Below, one piece after another: positions 35,190 through 45,363 of a stretch of 64,000 nucleotides of DNA; within the stretch, counting starts at the first letter, position 1; the number at the start of each line of letters is the position of its first letter. The position numbers and the translations under genes are program-made. The DNA lies in NCBI RefSeq assembly GCF_003265995.1, contig NZ_MVJN01000004.1, forward strand, positions 124,001 through 188,000. Direction: 5' to 3'. The notes beneath the pieces are model-generated. The model worked only from the letters and a program-made list of their open reading frames with translations. It did not search any database and was not told the origin of the DNA. The DNA comes from Legionella quinlivanii (GTDB lineage: Bacteria; Pseudomonadota; Gammaproteobacteria; Legionellales; Legionellaceae).

Positions 35190-38100
35190 TTAATTCTGCA
35201 GTCCGGGGGCTTCTGTTTGATGTTCCTCTTCGGGTTGTGCGTGAACTAAGCCCAGATCGCTCTCGAATTCATCACGACCAGGAACTATCTTTCTTGAGCT
35301 GTGCTCTGCAAGCTTAAGCATTTTCATTTGTTTATAATTTTGATAAAGCTCTTCAAATACATGCGTATATAATATCTGCGCTTTTGTAGTTCTTTGTGCC
35401 TGTGGCAGCTGCTCATGTAATGATTTAAATAAATTAAAATCAGTTTTAGCTTTATTTACAAATCGACGCAGAATTCCCTGAGCATCATCCTGATTGGCAA
35501 ACCGATCCACAAAGCTTAAATCAGCTGCAGGGCGGTCGCTGTATGCGCCAAATCTGGTATGATAACTTGAGAGAGAAATCCCACCAAAATCAAGACGTTG
35601 GACTAAACTTTCGCAATTGGCAGCGGAGGCATTTGGTGCTAACAAACCAATAATGATCTTATAAAACTCTTTTAACCCTTTCCTTTCTCCCCGTTCTTCG
35701 TCATCTTTTAAGACAGCAATATCTGCAATTTCACTATCTATAATTTTTTGTAATTTACGTTGTGCGTTTAAAGTCGATTGCGTTCCTGAACTTTGATCCA
35801 GTGTTTGAAAGGCGCCAAGAAGATTAATCAGAATTGCACTGGTTCCTGCGCTAGAGCCAACACTGGGTTCATCAACGGTATTGATCAATAGACCATTGGG
35901 ATTGGAAGAGTCAGTGGATTCTAATTTCAGCGCAATATGAGAATCACGATGCAAACTAACAATTTCTAATAGCTTTATGAGCCTTAGCATAGTATCCAAA
36001 CCAATTAAACCGCCTTGTGCCAGCACTTTCATGACATTTGTGATTGTTCCCGCGACCAGATCGGTACTAAAACCAGTTGCCTGAGACGATTGGCAATCCC
36101 CTCTACTGCAATTTTCGCTTTCGTGAGTCTGTGCAGGATGTAAATGTCCATCAGTAGTATGAACTTTCTGATGTGTCCAATTGACGGAGCCATGCATGCT
36201 CATAGGTGCTGCAGAGGTTGCACCGCTTGCAAGCAATGATCCCTCGGCAAGACTGGCTGTGGTATAAGCAAGAGAATGTAATACACTCTGTTGAAGAGTA
36301 TGCATTGCCAGATTATGTTGAACAGTATCCAGGTTATCTTTCAATGCCTTGTTTAAATCGGTTGCAATTCGTATCAGAGCTAAACCTGTATGTGATAAGG
36401 TGAGGCGTAGAGCAGTTATTGCATGCGTAGCGCTGTACTCCTGTTCCGAGTGGCTATCCCAACTGATTTGCTGAGAGGCCTGATTCGAGTGCTTTCTACT
36501 TTGCACTTCACTCGCTTTTTCTGAAGCCGCATTGAGACGATTTTGATCGATTAATGTCAGTGAGCGGCAGGCAGAAAGCATCTCATCAATTAGTAAAACC
36601 ATGGCAGAGGCAGCCCAATACGCCGCAGCAGTACTACTTCCCACTGTATCATGCGTTGATAACAGAGAACCGTTTCTGGATTTGGAAGGAGCGATATCTT
36701 TTTCAATTTCGGCCATGAAATTGCGGGTAAATGCCTGAATGTTATTCAGTGTTACCGTAATACTCGGAAGCGTTGACAGTAAGGCTTCATTTTGTTGCGC
36801 CTCATTGGTCTTAACTGCTTTTCTGGAGGCTTTTGCCGAGACTGTCACTGAATTGAATAGGCTATGCGTTGTCACAAGTGAGGCGACAGTACCATGAGCG
36901 CTCACATCCAACTGGCTGGCCATATCCTGATTAAGGTTAGGAATAATATGCTGCCCATTAGCCTCTTCAATCCCATCAAGTACACCCTTGATTGCTTTTT
37001 CAAATTGCGCCAGGACTTCAGGATTGGCTAAATCAACGGAACTATCAATTGTTCCTGAATCATAGCCTCCTGCAGAGTTTTGCTGAGGCTTAGCCAGTCC
37101 TCGTAAGGCTTGGGCCAATTCACTAATATGGCTGAGCAGCACACTCATCGAACGACCAGCGATAGTTTCACTGACTTGTGCCGCTGTTTTGACAGCCGAT
37201 GAGCCTCCCAGGTTTTCTGCGCAAAGACGCATGATGTTTGACAATGAGAAAAGATTGGAATGCAAACTGTTAATACGATCGACACCCCCAGAAGGGCCTT
37301 GTTCGGTCGCTTGAGCGAGCGCTTTTTGTACCCGTCCCTCTGTCGCAGCAATAGCAGTCTTGTTAACGAGGCGTGACGCAACGCTGAACAAGGATAATGC
37401 CGCCACGCGGAAAAGAGCGGTCGCCAAGGGAGTACTAACACTTTGATTGGATGATAAATCAGCCGCGGCCTGCATGTGGGATAAGGCTTTCTCAAGAATC
37501 TTTAATTGCCGTTGCGATGCCTGGCTATCAGAATCCTGAGTAGCTTTCTTTACACCACTACTTGCATGGTAGACATTTTTATCATCCGCCTCGCTCGCTG
37601 ATTCCTGTCCCAAAAAATGACTGACGGCACTTCCCTCTCTGAAAAGCTGACCAACCATATTGGTAAGCAAAGCAGCAGCGGAAGGTATGAATGCGGTTGC
37701 GGTGACGCTCCCGCCAGCCCCTGTTGAGGCAGCTGTTCTGGCATGAGTTCCGGCATGGGAGTTTTCAGCAATATTAATTGCGTTATAGACATTATCCATC
37801 ACTTGACCACCCTGGTCCTTGACCAGGCCAGCCACGCTATCAATACTGGCTGAAGGCTTTTGATCCTGCGGATTAAAAATAAATGCTTTCGTGCTCGCAT
37901 TTTTCATTTCATCGCTGGGAATGTCTAACCTGGATAAACCTTCAGCAGTTTTGTGTGTAACAGTGACCCCATCACTGGGAATTTGTGCCAGGTGACTCAC
38001 TCCGCTAACCATCGCGAGAGAAATGTATCGGGTAATAAATGCGAGGGAGTCATTGGTTGCAATTAATCCTTCGCGAAGTTCTTTCATATAGCTGTCTAAA

Positions 38101-38315
38101 ACACTATGATCGATGTCGGCCGGATCTTCAAATAAAACATTCAAGGCGTGGAGTAATGAATCACGTCGGCCACTCTTGTCGGACAAAACCGTAGCAGCAT
38201 TCTGTGAAGCCGTTACAGCCTGAGAGAATCCAAATCCTGGTCCGGAGGCGCTGGCAGTAGGTATCCCAGCAGCTGCAGCAGTCGTTACAGTAAAACTATC
38301 AAAAAACTTCACCAT
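35190..38315 (-). CDS. 1041-aa Ser/Ala-rich helical protein, first gene of the pair
   Basis: The start is MVKFFDSFTVTTAAAAG. Most of the chain is low-complexity helical sequence rich in Ala, Ser, Gln and His (SQNAATVLSDKSG, ARTAASTGAGGSVTATAF, HPAQTHESENCSRGDC), without a signal peptide. The last ~200 residues are more ordered and charged. The tail AQPEEEHQTEAPGLQN has an acidic block and small residues as in Dot/Icm signals. The downstream 1531-aa gene follows after five bases, so they are probably co-expressed and may act together. I recognise no family. Confidence 0.8.
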   Translation of the reverse strand: MVKFFDSFTVTTAAAAGIPTASASGPGFGFSQAVTASQNAATVLSDKSGRRDSLLHALNVLFEDPADIDHSVLDSYMKELREGLIATNDSLAFITRYISLAMVSGVSHLAQIPSDGVTVTHKTAEGLSRLDIPSDEMKNASTKAFIFNPQDQKPSASIDSVAGLVKDQGGQVMDNVYNAINIAENSHAGTHARTAASTGAGGSVTATAFIPSAAALLTNMVGQLFREGSAVSHFLGQESASEADDKNVYHASSGVKKATQDSDSQASQRQLKILEKALSHMQAAADLSSNQSVSTPLATALFRVAALSLFSVASRLVNKTAIAATEGRVQKALAQATEQGPSGGVDRINSLHSNLFSLSNIMRLCAENLGGSSAVKTAAQVSETIAGRSMSVLLSHISELAQALRGLAKPQQNSAGGYDSGTIDSSVDLANPEVLAQFEKAIKGVLDGIEEANGQHIIPNLNQDMASQLDVSAHGTVASLVTTHSLFNSVTVSAKASRKAVKTNEAQQNEALLSTLPSITVTLNNIQAFTRNFMAEIEKDIAPSKSRNGSLLSTHDTVGSSTAAAYWAASAMVLLIDEMLSACRSLTLIDQNRLNAASEKASEVQSRKHSNQASQQISWDSHSEQEYSATHAITALRLTLSHTGLALIRIATDLNKALKDNLDTVQHNLAMHTLQQSVLHSLAYTTASLAEGSLLASGATSAAPMSMHGSVNWTHQKVHTTDGHLHPAQTHESENCSRGDCQSSQATGFSTDLVAGTITNVMKVLAQGGLIGLDTMLRLIKLLEIVSLHRDSHIALKLESTDSSNPNGLLINTVDEPSVGSSAGTSAILINLLGAFQTLDQSSGTQSTLNAQRKLQKIIDSEIADIAVLKDDEERGERKGLKEFYKIIIGLLAPNASAANCESLVQRLDFGGISLSSYHTRFGAYSDRPAADLSFVDRFANQDDAQGILRRFVNKAKTDFNLFKSLHEQLPQAQRTTKAQILYTHVFEELYQNYKQMKMLKLAEHSSRKIVPGRDEFESDLGLVHAQPEEEHQTEAPGLQN

Positions 38316-38570
38316 TCTAACATCCCTGATTTTATTATTCGGAATGGCTGTTAATGTATAGAATCCTTTCTCATTGTCAATATTATTATTTCTATTGGCA
38401 GATAGTTATCATCGCCATTTTCCCGGCCAGGCATCACTGCCGTTAAGTAAGAGCGACATAATTGCCAAGATCCTTTTAAGCGACAAACTCTAATTCTCTT
38501 TCTGTAGAGATGGTCTTTAAATCTTCACCTGCGTTAAGCATATTTGTTCCTTGAAGACAGGGGCAAAAAA

Positions 38571-38660
38571 GCCGTCTTTGCTAGCATTAGCGAAGCAATC
38601 AGCTCCTAACCTAGTTCAAGTTTCGATCTGGATTGCTTCACTTCATTCGCAAAGACGACA
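38571..38660. repeat. Palindromic repeat (family C) in the 38316-38663 gap
   Basis: GCCGTCTTTGC...GAAGCAATC at the left and GGATTGCTTC...GCAAAGACG at the right are inverted complements. A related copy lies at 49932-50020. The remaining part of this 348-bp gap is the AT-rich upstream region of the 1041-aa gene. Confidence 0.7.
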
Positions 38661-38663
38661 GGT

Positions 38664-39068
38664 TTACCTGACCAGTCTACGCATCATGTCGCCTGGATTA
38701 ACAGGTGGAGTGATCGCCATGGCGATTGGTTGACCTTGACGGTTTTGATATTCACAGGCCCAGAGATAGCCATCAGGCGTGGGGCCGCCACTGCTTTTAA
38801 TCGATTTAACGAGGCGGTTTGCCTTCTTGATTGCAACTTCTTTGCCTTTCACTTGACCAACATAAATACCGAACGTCCATTTGTCCTGGGTATCGTAATA
38901 ATTACTCCAGTTAAGCCCTACCCATCCCAGATCAATATCTATTGCATCACTGATACCAATTGCCTGCAGTGACTCAACACTTGGACATTTTTCCGGGCTA
39001 TCGCTGAAGGCAAATGCTGAAGATGAAACCAGTAACGCCAGAGAAAAAGATTGCAGCACACGTTTCAT
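38664..39068 (-). CDS. Small secreted protein, 134 aa
   Basis: ATG 39068 is chosen because AAGGAG precedes it by six bases; the longer frame from 39152 has none. The signal peptide MKRVLQSFSLALLVSSSAFA is followed by SDSPEKCPSV. The mature protein has DIDLGWVGLNWSNYYDTQDKWTFGIYVG, a lysine-rich centre and YLWACEYQ, giving two cysteines likely paired. It resembles the small DUF4949-type periplasmic proteins of Legionella in layout, but I cannot confirm the family. Function unknown; type II export is possible. Confidence 0.75.
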   Translation of the reverse strand: MKRVLQSFSLALLVSSSAFAFSDSPEKCPSVESLQAIGISDAIDIDLGWVGLNWSNYYDTQDKWTFGIYVGQVKGKEVAIKKANRLVKSIKSSGGPTPDGYLWACEYQNRQGQPIAMAITPPVNPGDMMRRLVR

Positions 39069-39388
39069 AACCCACTCCTTGTTAAAAAAACAGAAAATCC
39101 CGGTCATGATACCTATCATTTTCTCAGGGTTCAACAAAAAAACAATGATCATTTAGTTCAAATGATGTACAATAAAGCCCTTTAGAGAACTTCTCCACAT
39201 AAAGCGTGAATTTTAATCAGAGGCGTGTAAAATAATTCCTTTATTTTCATAACACTCTGTATAAATATTTCCATTATTTGGATTTATATGAGAAAATGTG
39301 GCGGTGAGTTGATAGAATGGATGTTGATCGATTTGCAATTATTTGTAACAAATGGAACCTTTATTGACTTGATTTATGGTAAATACAC

Positions 39389-40798
39389 GTGCAAGCAATT
39401 GAAGATAATCTGAAAATTTTTACCCGCTTTATTGCTGCCGATTGCGATCTGGAAGACGTAGAAACGCATTTTAAAAAATATGACAATAATTTTCTGTCAT
39501 TCGAGCGTGATTTCTATGTCACTCCCATTGATTCAACTGATGAATGTGTGGATGCCGCCATTGAGTTATTACAAAGCCTGCATATTGATTTCAAATTGTG
39601 GCCAAGCTATTTCGCCCAGAATCTCTCTACCTATGAGTTTTTAAAGAAAATAGTTCGTGACCATGAGTTATCCATCCAGCTCAATAATCTGATCGATGCT
39701 ATCGAAAAACGCAAACGTTACAATAATATTCTGTTTGCACTCAAAATTTTAGTGCCGATCTGTCTTGTTCTCATTATTATGGCGGGTATTTTTCATTCCC
39801 AGCTTGAAGAGATCATTCGTTTTTTACTTTTTTCCGCCGGCCTGCTTCCCGTTTTTGGTATTATCGTCTCTATCTTTTCCATTATTTTTCAAGTGATCTT
39901 CAGTCATTTAAATGACCGCCGCCCTATTGAAAAGATTTATCGAGATGATGCCTTTATTGTTTTAAATAATACTTTAAATATTGTTGCTAAAACCATATTG
40001 ATGGCTGCCAAGTATACTTTTGTTCCATTAGCTGCTTTTTTCTTTATTGCAGCCGCCGTGATTGAAGTATTAAAGGAATTGTTTTATTTACTTGAACTTC
40101 ATCACACTCAAACGCTGGAGCTTTCACCCGAAGAAAAACATAATTTCGCTTCATTGACACTGTACCATCAGCAAGGTGCTCGCTTAAATTATGATTTTAT
40201 CAAACAGCGAAATGCCTTCATCATTAATATAGTTGCCGCCCTTACCCTGGCAATTTCAGTCACTGCCTGTGCTTTTTTACCTGCCGGATTTGTTCTCACC
40301 TTAGCTACCTGTTCGGTGGTTTCAATTGTTTTTTGTATTAAAAAACTAGCTTTATACATCAATGACATCATGGTATCGAATACCTTGCAGCAGGAATTGA
40401 AATCAATTGCCGATACATATGCAACCGACGAGAAATCAGAGGCCAAGATTGATGAGCTTAAAGAAAGTATTTACGAGATCACCAACCCGGATGTTTTGGA
40501 AAAGATTCAGCATCTCGACGATGGAAGCCATGCGGTACGCGTCAAGCCTCAACCCACTCATCCCAGCGTTTTTGGTCTTTTCAGAAGAGAATCACGGCAG
40601 CAATTAAATCCGGGTGGATATAAACCTGTAGCAGCAACAGAGGAGCCGGGCGCAGCACAAGCCCCCAAACGACGCCATCTTTTTTTCAAATCTGAACAGA
40701 AACTCAGTTTGGATAAATTAAGTACAAAAAAATCCAACTCAGAGCAATCCGATGTGTTGCCTGGAAGTTTAGATGAAGCCAAACCCGGTTCGTATTGA
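39389..40798 (+). CDS. Polytopic membrane protein; candidate effector
   Basis: The only in-frame start near the front of the frame is GTG 39389; no strong Shine-Dalgarno site is seen. A ~105-aa acidic helical N-terminus is followed by two pairs of hydrophobic segments (about residues 113-165 and 190-228) and a third pair (about 272-318), then a ~150-aa charged tail with RVKPQPTHPSVFGLFRRESR and the end DVLPGSLDEAKPGSY. Such a soluble N-terminus, paired hairpins and polar tail are common in Legionella effectors that act on host membranes. No enzyme motif is seen. The ankyrin gene follows on the same strand 53 bp later. Confidence 0.7.
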   Translation: MQAIEDNLKIFTRFIAADCDLEDVETHFKKYDNNFLSFERDFYVTPIDSTDECVDAAIELLQSLHIDFKLWPSYFAQNLSTYEFLKKIVRDHELSIQLNNLIDAIEKRKRYNNILFALKILVPICLVLIIMAGIFHSQLEEIIRFLLFSAGLLPVFGIIVSIFSIIFQVIFSHLNDRRPIEKIYRDDAFIVLNNTLNIVAKTILMAAKYTFVPLAAFFFIAAAVIEVLKELFYLLELHHTQTLELSPEEKHNFASLTLYHQQGARLNYDFIKQRNAFIINIVAALTLAISVTACAFLPAGFVLTLATCSVVSIVFCIKKLALYINDIMVSNTLQQELKSIADTYATDEKSEAKIDELKESIYEITNPDVLEKIQHLDDGSHAVRVKPQPTHPSVFGLFRRESRQQLNPGGYKPVAATEEPGAAQAPKRRHLFFKSEQKLSLDKLSTKKSNSEQSDVLPGSLDEAKPGSY

Positions 40799-40851
40799 CA
40801 AGACTCGCCATCGCTTTCAAAATGCCCACTTTGACTTAAAAAAGGCACTCG

Positions 40852-42966
40852 ATGTTTACATCGGAAACGCAGGGTTTGTATAAGCAAGATAATCCAGAGC
40901 TGGTTAAACTGCTAGTTGCTCAGAAAAAAGATCTTGATAAAGAAGAATGGCACCCCTTAAGCCGTCCTCAGTCCATTCCCTCAGGCACTCTGTTATATAT
41001 TGCCTGCATGGAAAACCGGGCCGCTATTGTGGAAGCGCTTCTAAAAGCGGGAGCAAATCCTGACCAGCCAATTAGCCTGGATCAAATGTCGCCTTTATTG
41101 ATTGCTTGCAAAATGGGGCATGAACAAGTTGTCAGTTTATTACTAAAATATGGAGCCAATGTTCAACAGACTAATCAACTGGGCGAAACACCGCTTTACT
41201 TTGCCTGTGCATCTAATCATCAAAGGATAATAGAACATCTGCTCATTGCGAAAGCCAATCCCCAGCAAACCAATAATAAAGGAGAAACAGCGCTGTTTAT
41301 CGCTTGTGCTGAAGGTCTTCCCCTGGCAGTTAAGAATTTGATTGGAGCTGGAGCAGATATTGAACACAGCTCTGAAGAGGGAAAAACGATTTTCCATGCA
41401 TTATTCAACCGGATTGAAAAAGAAAGAGTCAATCAGCCCCGCTATACGAAGTATTTAAAGGTACTGAAGCTTCTTCTTGATATCGGGGTAAATATTGACA
41501 AGACTTTGGAGGGTCTGGAGACTCCCTTCATACAAACCCTGGAACGAAAAGCCAGAGATCAGAACAAGATGATTCTCGATCAGATTGTTTCCTCCAGGAT
41601 TTATCCCTTTCCAACAGACAAGCGCCGCCAATTCAATGATACTTACATGGAGCAACTTTCAATAAGCCGTGAAATTACTGATGGTCTTGCTGCTACGCTT
41701 GAGTTTAGCCTTCAATTTACCCCCCAACGAGCCAGGCTGCTTTTGAAACGGGGAGCTTCATTGGAAAATGATACCCAATGGAATCAACTCTTACTCGCCT
41801 GTATCGAAGAAAATATAGCCAAAGCAAGCGAAATTCTTTCAGAAACGATAAAACTCAATGAGAAAGATATCCCATGCATGCCAATGGATTTAGCCTGTTT
41901 TACCGGAAATACCGAACTGGTTCGTCTGCTGGAAGCCAATGAGTTAACGAGAACATGCTCGGAAGGATACACACCGCTGATGCGGGCTTGCCAGTATGGG
42001 CACTCTGATTTGGTTAAGGAACGACTGGAACAGGACAAAATCAATCATGAGGCAGGGAAGGTCAATGCGTTATCACTGGCCTGCAGTTATGGCCATAGAC
42101 AGGTTATTGAAATTTTAATGAGCCATCCTGAAATTGAAGTCAGGATTAATAGTATATATGCAGCAGCTTATGCCAATAATGTCACATTAGTTAACGAGCT
42201 GTATGCATCACCCGCTTGCAAAGCCTTGCCAGATCCAGAGCGAATGCTTTGGGTTAGCTGCCACAGCAATCATAAAGAGATCATTCTCAATCATTTGGAT
42301 AAATATCCGGCTCTCATCAATCAAATCGACAAGAAGGGTAAAACAGCACTCTGCCATGCCTGCGCTAATAATAATCTAGCTCTGGTAATGGCTTTATTGA
42401 AAAGAGGAGCCCAGCTACCCCTGTCAAATGATTTAAATTTGGAAGTAGAAAGACCTAACCCTTTATTTATTGCCAGCACCAAAGGCCATCTTTCTATCCT
42501 TAAGGCAATGGTTGAACATTATAAACCGGACAACAAACTGCTGCAGAAGTGTCTGCTGAAAGCCTGTGCTTACGGGCATCTTGGTATTGTTCAGTTTTTG
42601 CTTTCAAGAGGGGCAAGCCCCATTCATCAGGGAGATTCCTGGATTACTCCCCTGCATGAGGCAACAAGGAATGGACACGTGGATGTTGTCAGGGAATTAT
42701 TAGTCCTCGGAGCCTCACCCTTCACTAAGAATTCAATGGGACGCTCGCCGAATGATATAGCGCATAGTCACAATGATGAGAATTTAGTGACTATGTTTTC
42801 TCTTGTTGCCAGCTTCGGTTCATCGATTTACACTGGATCAAAATTAAACACTACTTATAGATCTAATAGCAATCTGGTCTTCTGGCAATCGGCATTATAT
42901 CCAACTATTCCAGAGCGCATGGATGTAAATAAGATCAGCGCTGCTACCTCTTTCAATCAGACTTAA
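40852..42966 (+). CDS. Ankyrin-repeat protein (about 13-14 repeats); candidate effector
   Basis: AAGG precedes the ATG. Repeats with the pattern G-TxLxxAxxxGHxxxVxxLLxxGA appear from residue ~45: LLYIACMENRAAIVEALLKAGA, then SPLLIACKMGH, TPLYFACASNH and TALFIACAEGL. A ~150-aa degenerate stretch follows, then a second array (TPLMRACQYGH, NALSLACSYGH, TALCHACANNN, NPLFIASTKGH, LLKACAYGH, TPLHEATRNGH) up to residue ~640. A ~60-aa non-repeat tail follows. There is no signal peptide or membrane segment. Ankyrin arrays bind proteins and are typical of Dot/Icm substrates; the host target is unknown. Confidence 0.88.
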   Translation: MFTSETQGLYKQDNPELVKLLVAQKKDLDKEEWHPLSRPQSIPSGTLLYIACMENRAAIVEALLKAGANPDQPISLDQMSPLLIACKMGHEQVVSLLLKYGANVQQTNQLGETPLYFACASNHQRIIEHLLIAKANPQQTNNKGETALFIACAEGLPLAVKNLIGAGADIEHSSEEGKTIFHALFNRIEKERVNQPRYTKYLKVLKLLLDIGVNIDKTLEGLETPFIQTLERKARDQNKMILDQIVSSRIYPFPTDKRRQFNDTYMEQLSISREITDGLAATLEFSLQFTPQRARLLLKRGASLENDTQWNQLLLACIEENIAKASEILSETIKLNEKDIPCMPMDLACFTGNTELVRLLEANELTRTCSEGYTPLMRACQYGHSDLVKERLEQDKINHEAGKVNALSLACSYGHRQVIEILMSHPEIEVRINSIYAAAYANNVTLVNELYASPACKALPDPERMLWVSCHSNHKEIILNHLDKYPALINQIDKKGKTALCHACANNNLALVMALLKRGAQLPLSNDLNLEVERPNPLFIASTKGHLSILKAMVEHYKPDNKLLQKCLLKACAYGHLGIVQFLLSRGASPIHQGDSWITPLHEATRNGHVDVVRELLVLGASPFTKNSMGRSPNDIAHSHNDENLVTMFSLVASFGSSIYTGSKLNTTYRSNSNLVFWQSALYPTIPERMDVNKISAATSFNQT

Positions 42967-42999
42967 ACTCCATTCCCCAGGTAAATCCTTAAGCATGTA

Positions 43000-43230
43000 G
43001 CATGGGCCCTTGGCCCATAGCCGTCAGGTTAAGAATATCTGATCCCCTCTCCACCGCGCGCAGCGGTGGAGAGGGTTAGGGTCACTGCCATTAAGTTAAG
43101 CTCAACTGTCTATTAAACTGTCATCCCCGCGAAAGGCGGGGATCCATCTCTGAGCTAGCTACAATGCCGACTGAGGAATGGATTCCCGCCTTTCGCGGGA
43201 ATGACATAACTCCTTAACTAAATGGCAGTG
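43000..43230. repeat. Composite palindromic repeat, second copy
   Basis: It has the same two units and order as 20170-20409: TTGGCCCATAGC with a CCCCTCTCCACCGC hairpin, then the ~148-bp element from CACTGCCATTAAGTTAAG (43083) to AATGGCAGTG (43230). Here the outer inverted ends are well preserved. It separates the convergent ankyrin and diiron-fusion genes. Confidence 0.8.
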
Positions 43231-43248
43231 CTCCACCTGCAAAGACAA

Positions 43249-45354
43249 TTATTCCATTGCACTTCGCCATAACGTCGGGATGAATTTGGCAAGCCGCTTT
43301 AATCTTGATTCCGCAATTTTGTTAAAGCTTGCATTAAATAAAGCTTCCACGTCTACATAGTCAAGCCAGGCCGCTTGCAGACCAGTTAGCATTCGATAGC
43401 CGAACTCTTTATTTTCAGCGAGAATTTTATCGATGATCTTTGTAAAATTGGCATTTTGCGCTGCTTGTTCTGCTTCAAAACCCAAATAATCCAGCAAAAG
43501 GTTGTCAGCCGCATTTTTGAAATCGGAATATTTGCTCAAGCGCTTACCATATAACTCAACATCTTCGCCAAACACTCTGCGCATTTCCTTAAATACAGCG
43601 AGCTTATTCTTATTGAGTAGATGAACAGTAATTTTATCCCGGCCCAACAGGCTTTCCTGAGCAGCCAGATCGTTGGCTATTTTATCAATTCTTGACTTAT
43701 ATAATTTCGCTTCTTTAGATTCTCTGTCAATCAGTGGGCTGGTCATTTTTTCCTGCATGGTTTGCAATGCACGCCCAAAGCATTCCTGTAACAGTTTCGG
43801 AATCGGCATTAGCCCATCGAAAATTCGATTATCAATACTGATTGAAACAGGTAAAATCTCTCTTGATTCGAAGGATTTACTGACCTCATTCCATACTGGT
43901 TTTCGCTCTACAGCGAGCAACACTACATGAAAACCTGTTTGCCTGAACAAGGGGGAAACCGCCTGGGTATAGCCGTAAGCCCCAAGATTACATACGTAGG
44001 CACCGTAACTCCCTGGCGAGGGGCAAGGATAAAGATCGTGGGCATAGTTGTACAGCTCAGCATCCAGTTGCTTTTTAAATTCCGGATTGTCTTTTTCAAC
44101 CTGCTCACGCCTGTCATAGCAGTAAGTCATCAACTGCTGGGAACGGCTGTTTCTGGTTAACAATTCATCGACTGTCATTTCATGACAGTCTTTAAAAAAC
44201 ACCGTAACGATATGATCTTTACGCTGAGCCAGTTTTTCTACCACTGCGACATAAGCGCTTCGGCTTTGGTGAAGTTTTTTAAAACTGATAAAATTGCGCA
44301 GCGATTCCTCGGATGTCAACATAAGACTGACAGCCTGCATCATCAATACAGTCAGTGTCTCCTGAGGGCAGTTTTGCTCAAAAAAATCAAATTCACTGAT
44401 ATCAATATTAAATTGAAGGGTCAGATTCGGATCGCCCGGATTGCTTAACTGTGTCATTAATACTTTCTGCACAGTCGTCATTTCAACTTCTTTGATCTCC
44501 GCATGCATTTCACTATGTAGTTCATCTCGATACGGTTGAACTTGTGCATAGGCATCAGGACCCACTTCAAACAGCATTTCCAGCCTTTCGCTGGGAACCA
44601 TATTAATCTTTTTAAGTTGCCGCTTATGCTTTTCATGCAGAGCCAGCATAAAAGAGGCAGTTCCTTCCGGGCCAAGCAGAGTCGTTAAGGAGGTGTTGTA
44701 TTTGGGAAGTCGGGTAAATACCGAAATAAGCAGATCTTCCATTGTTTTCAAGGTTTCAGTCAGAACCTCACGGTCAGGTAATCCAATTTCAGCATATAAA
44801 TCGGCTTCGCAGACATGACGATGTTCATCGGCTAAAATAATCTCGAATACTTCCGGGGCAATTTTTTGCTGATAAAAAGTAGAAAAAACTTCTTCTACCA
44901 TTCCCTCACAAATCAGGTTCATTACGACCATTCCGACTTTGAGGCAATCCAGCGAGCGAATAAACTCACAGACCTTCTCGAGCTCTTCGTTATAGGCAGG
45001 CGGTGAACCATAAGGAGCGGCAAGCATAAACACGATGCGCGTAAACACAATGGTATGAAAAATTTCGTCAACCAGCTGGGCGCGCATGCGTTTTTTGAAT
45101 TCCGGATTGTACATTTTATCTTCAAAGCGCATTGGCAACTGAATTCCCAGCACTTCGAGCTGCGCCATTAAAGAAAAAATGTAAAGATACAGAATCTTGT
45201 CGTGTTTTAACTCAAATGGCAGGCCATTTCTAAAAAGAGACTCTACTCTGGCCTCAATACTTTCTCTTTCCTCCTCAGTGATCTTGTTCCAGCCTTCGAG
45301 GATCCATTTTTCCGAGCCCCAATAAGGGGTTAAGAGTTGATCAAGCGCTTTCAT
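43249..45354 (-). CDS. Fusion of a ferritin-like diiron domain with a CAT/E2-type acyltransferase fold
   Basis: Residues ~55-190 hold a diiron pattern: AQLE (Glu67), DEIFH (Glu97/His100), CEGMVEE (Glu150) and DEHRH (Glu177/His180), which is two ExxH pairs plus two single Glu, as in AurF-like oxygenases. Residues ~300-540 resemble the chloramphenicol-acetyltransferase/dihydrolipoyl-transacylase fold: GAYVCNLGAYGYTQAVSPLF and SISIDNRIFDGLMP. There the usual catalytic HRxxDG is NRxxDG (Asn509). The last ~160 residues are helical and unrecognised. The gene follows the prenyl synthase by nine bases in one operon. An oxygenase acting on a prenyl or acyl substrate is inference. Confidence 0.75.
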   Translation of the reverse strand: MKALDQLLTPYWGSEKWILEGWNKITEEERESIEARVESLFRNGLPFELKHDKILYLYIFSLMAQLEVLGIQLPMRFEDKMYNPEFKKRMRAQLVDEIFHTIVFTRIVFMLAAPYGSPPAYNEELEKVCEFIRSLDCLKVGMVVMNLICEGMVEEVFSTFYQQKIAPEVFEIILADEHRHVCEADLYAEIGLPDREVLTETLKTMEDLLISVFTRLPKYNTSLTTLLGPEGTASFMLALHEKHKRQLKKINMVPSERLEMLFEVGPDAYAQVQPYRDELHSEMHAEIKEVEMTTVQKVLMTQLSNPGDPNLTLQFNIDISEFDFFEQNCPQETLTVLMMQAVSLMLTSEESLRNFISFKKLHQSRSAYVAVVEKLAQRKDHIVTVFFKDCHEMTVDELLTRNSRSQQLMTYCYDRREQVEKDNPEFKKQLDAELYNYAHDLYPCPSPGSYGAYVCNLGAYGYTQAVSPLFRQTGFHVVLLAVERKPVWNEVSKSFESREILPVSISIDNRIFDGLMPIPKLLQECFGRALQTMQEKMTSPLIDRESKEAKLYKSRIDKIANDLAAQESLLGRDKITVHLLNKNKLAVFKEMRRVFGEDVELYGKRLSKYSDFKNAADNLLLDYLGFEAEQAAQNANFTKIIDKILAENKEFGYRMLTGLQAAWLDYVDVEALFNASFNKIAESRLKRLAKFIPTLWRSAME

Positions 45355-45363
45355 TAGTTAGCC

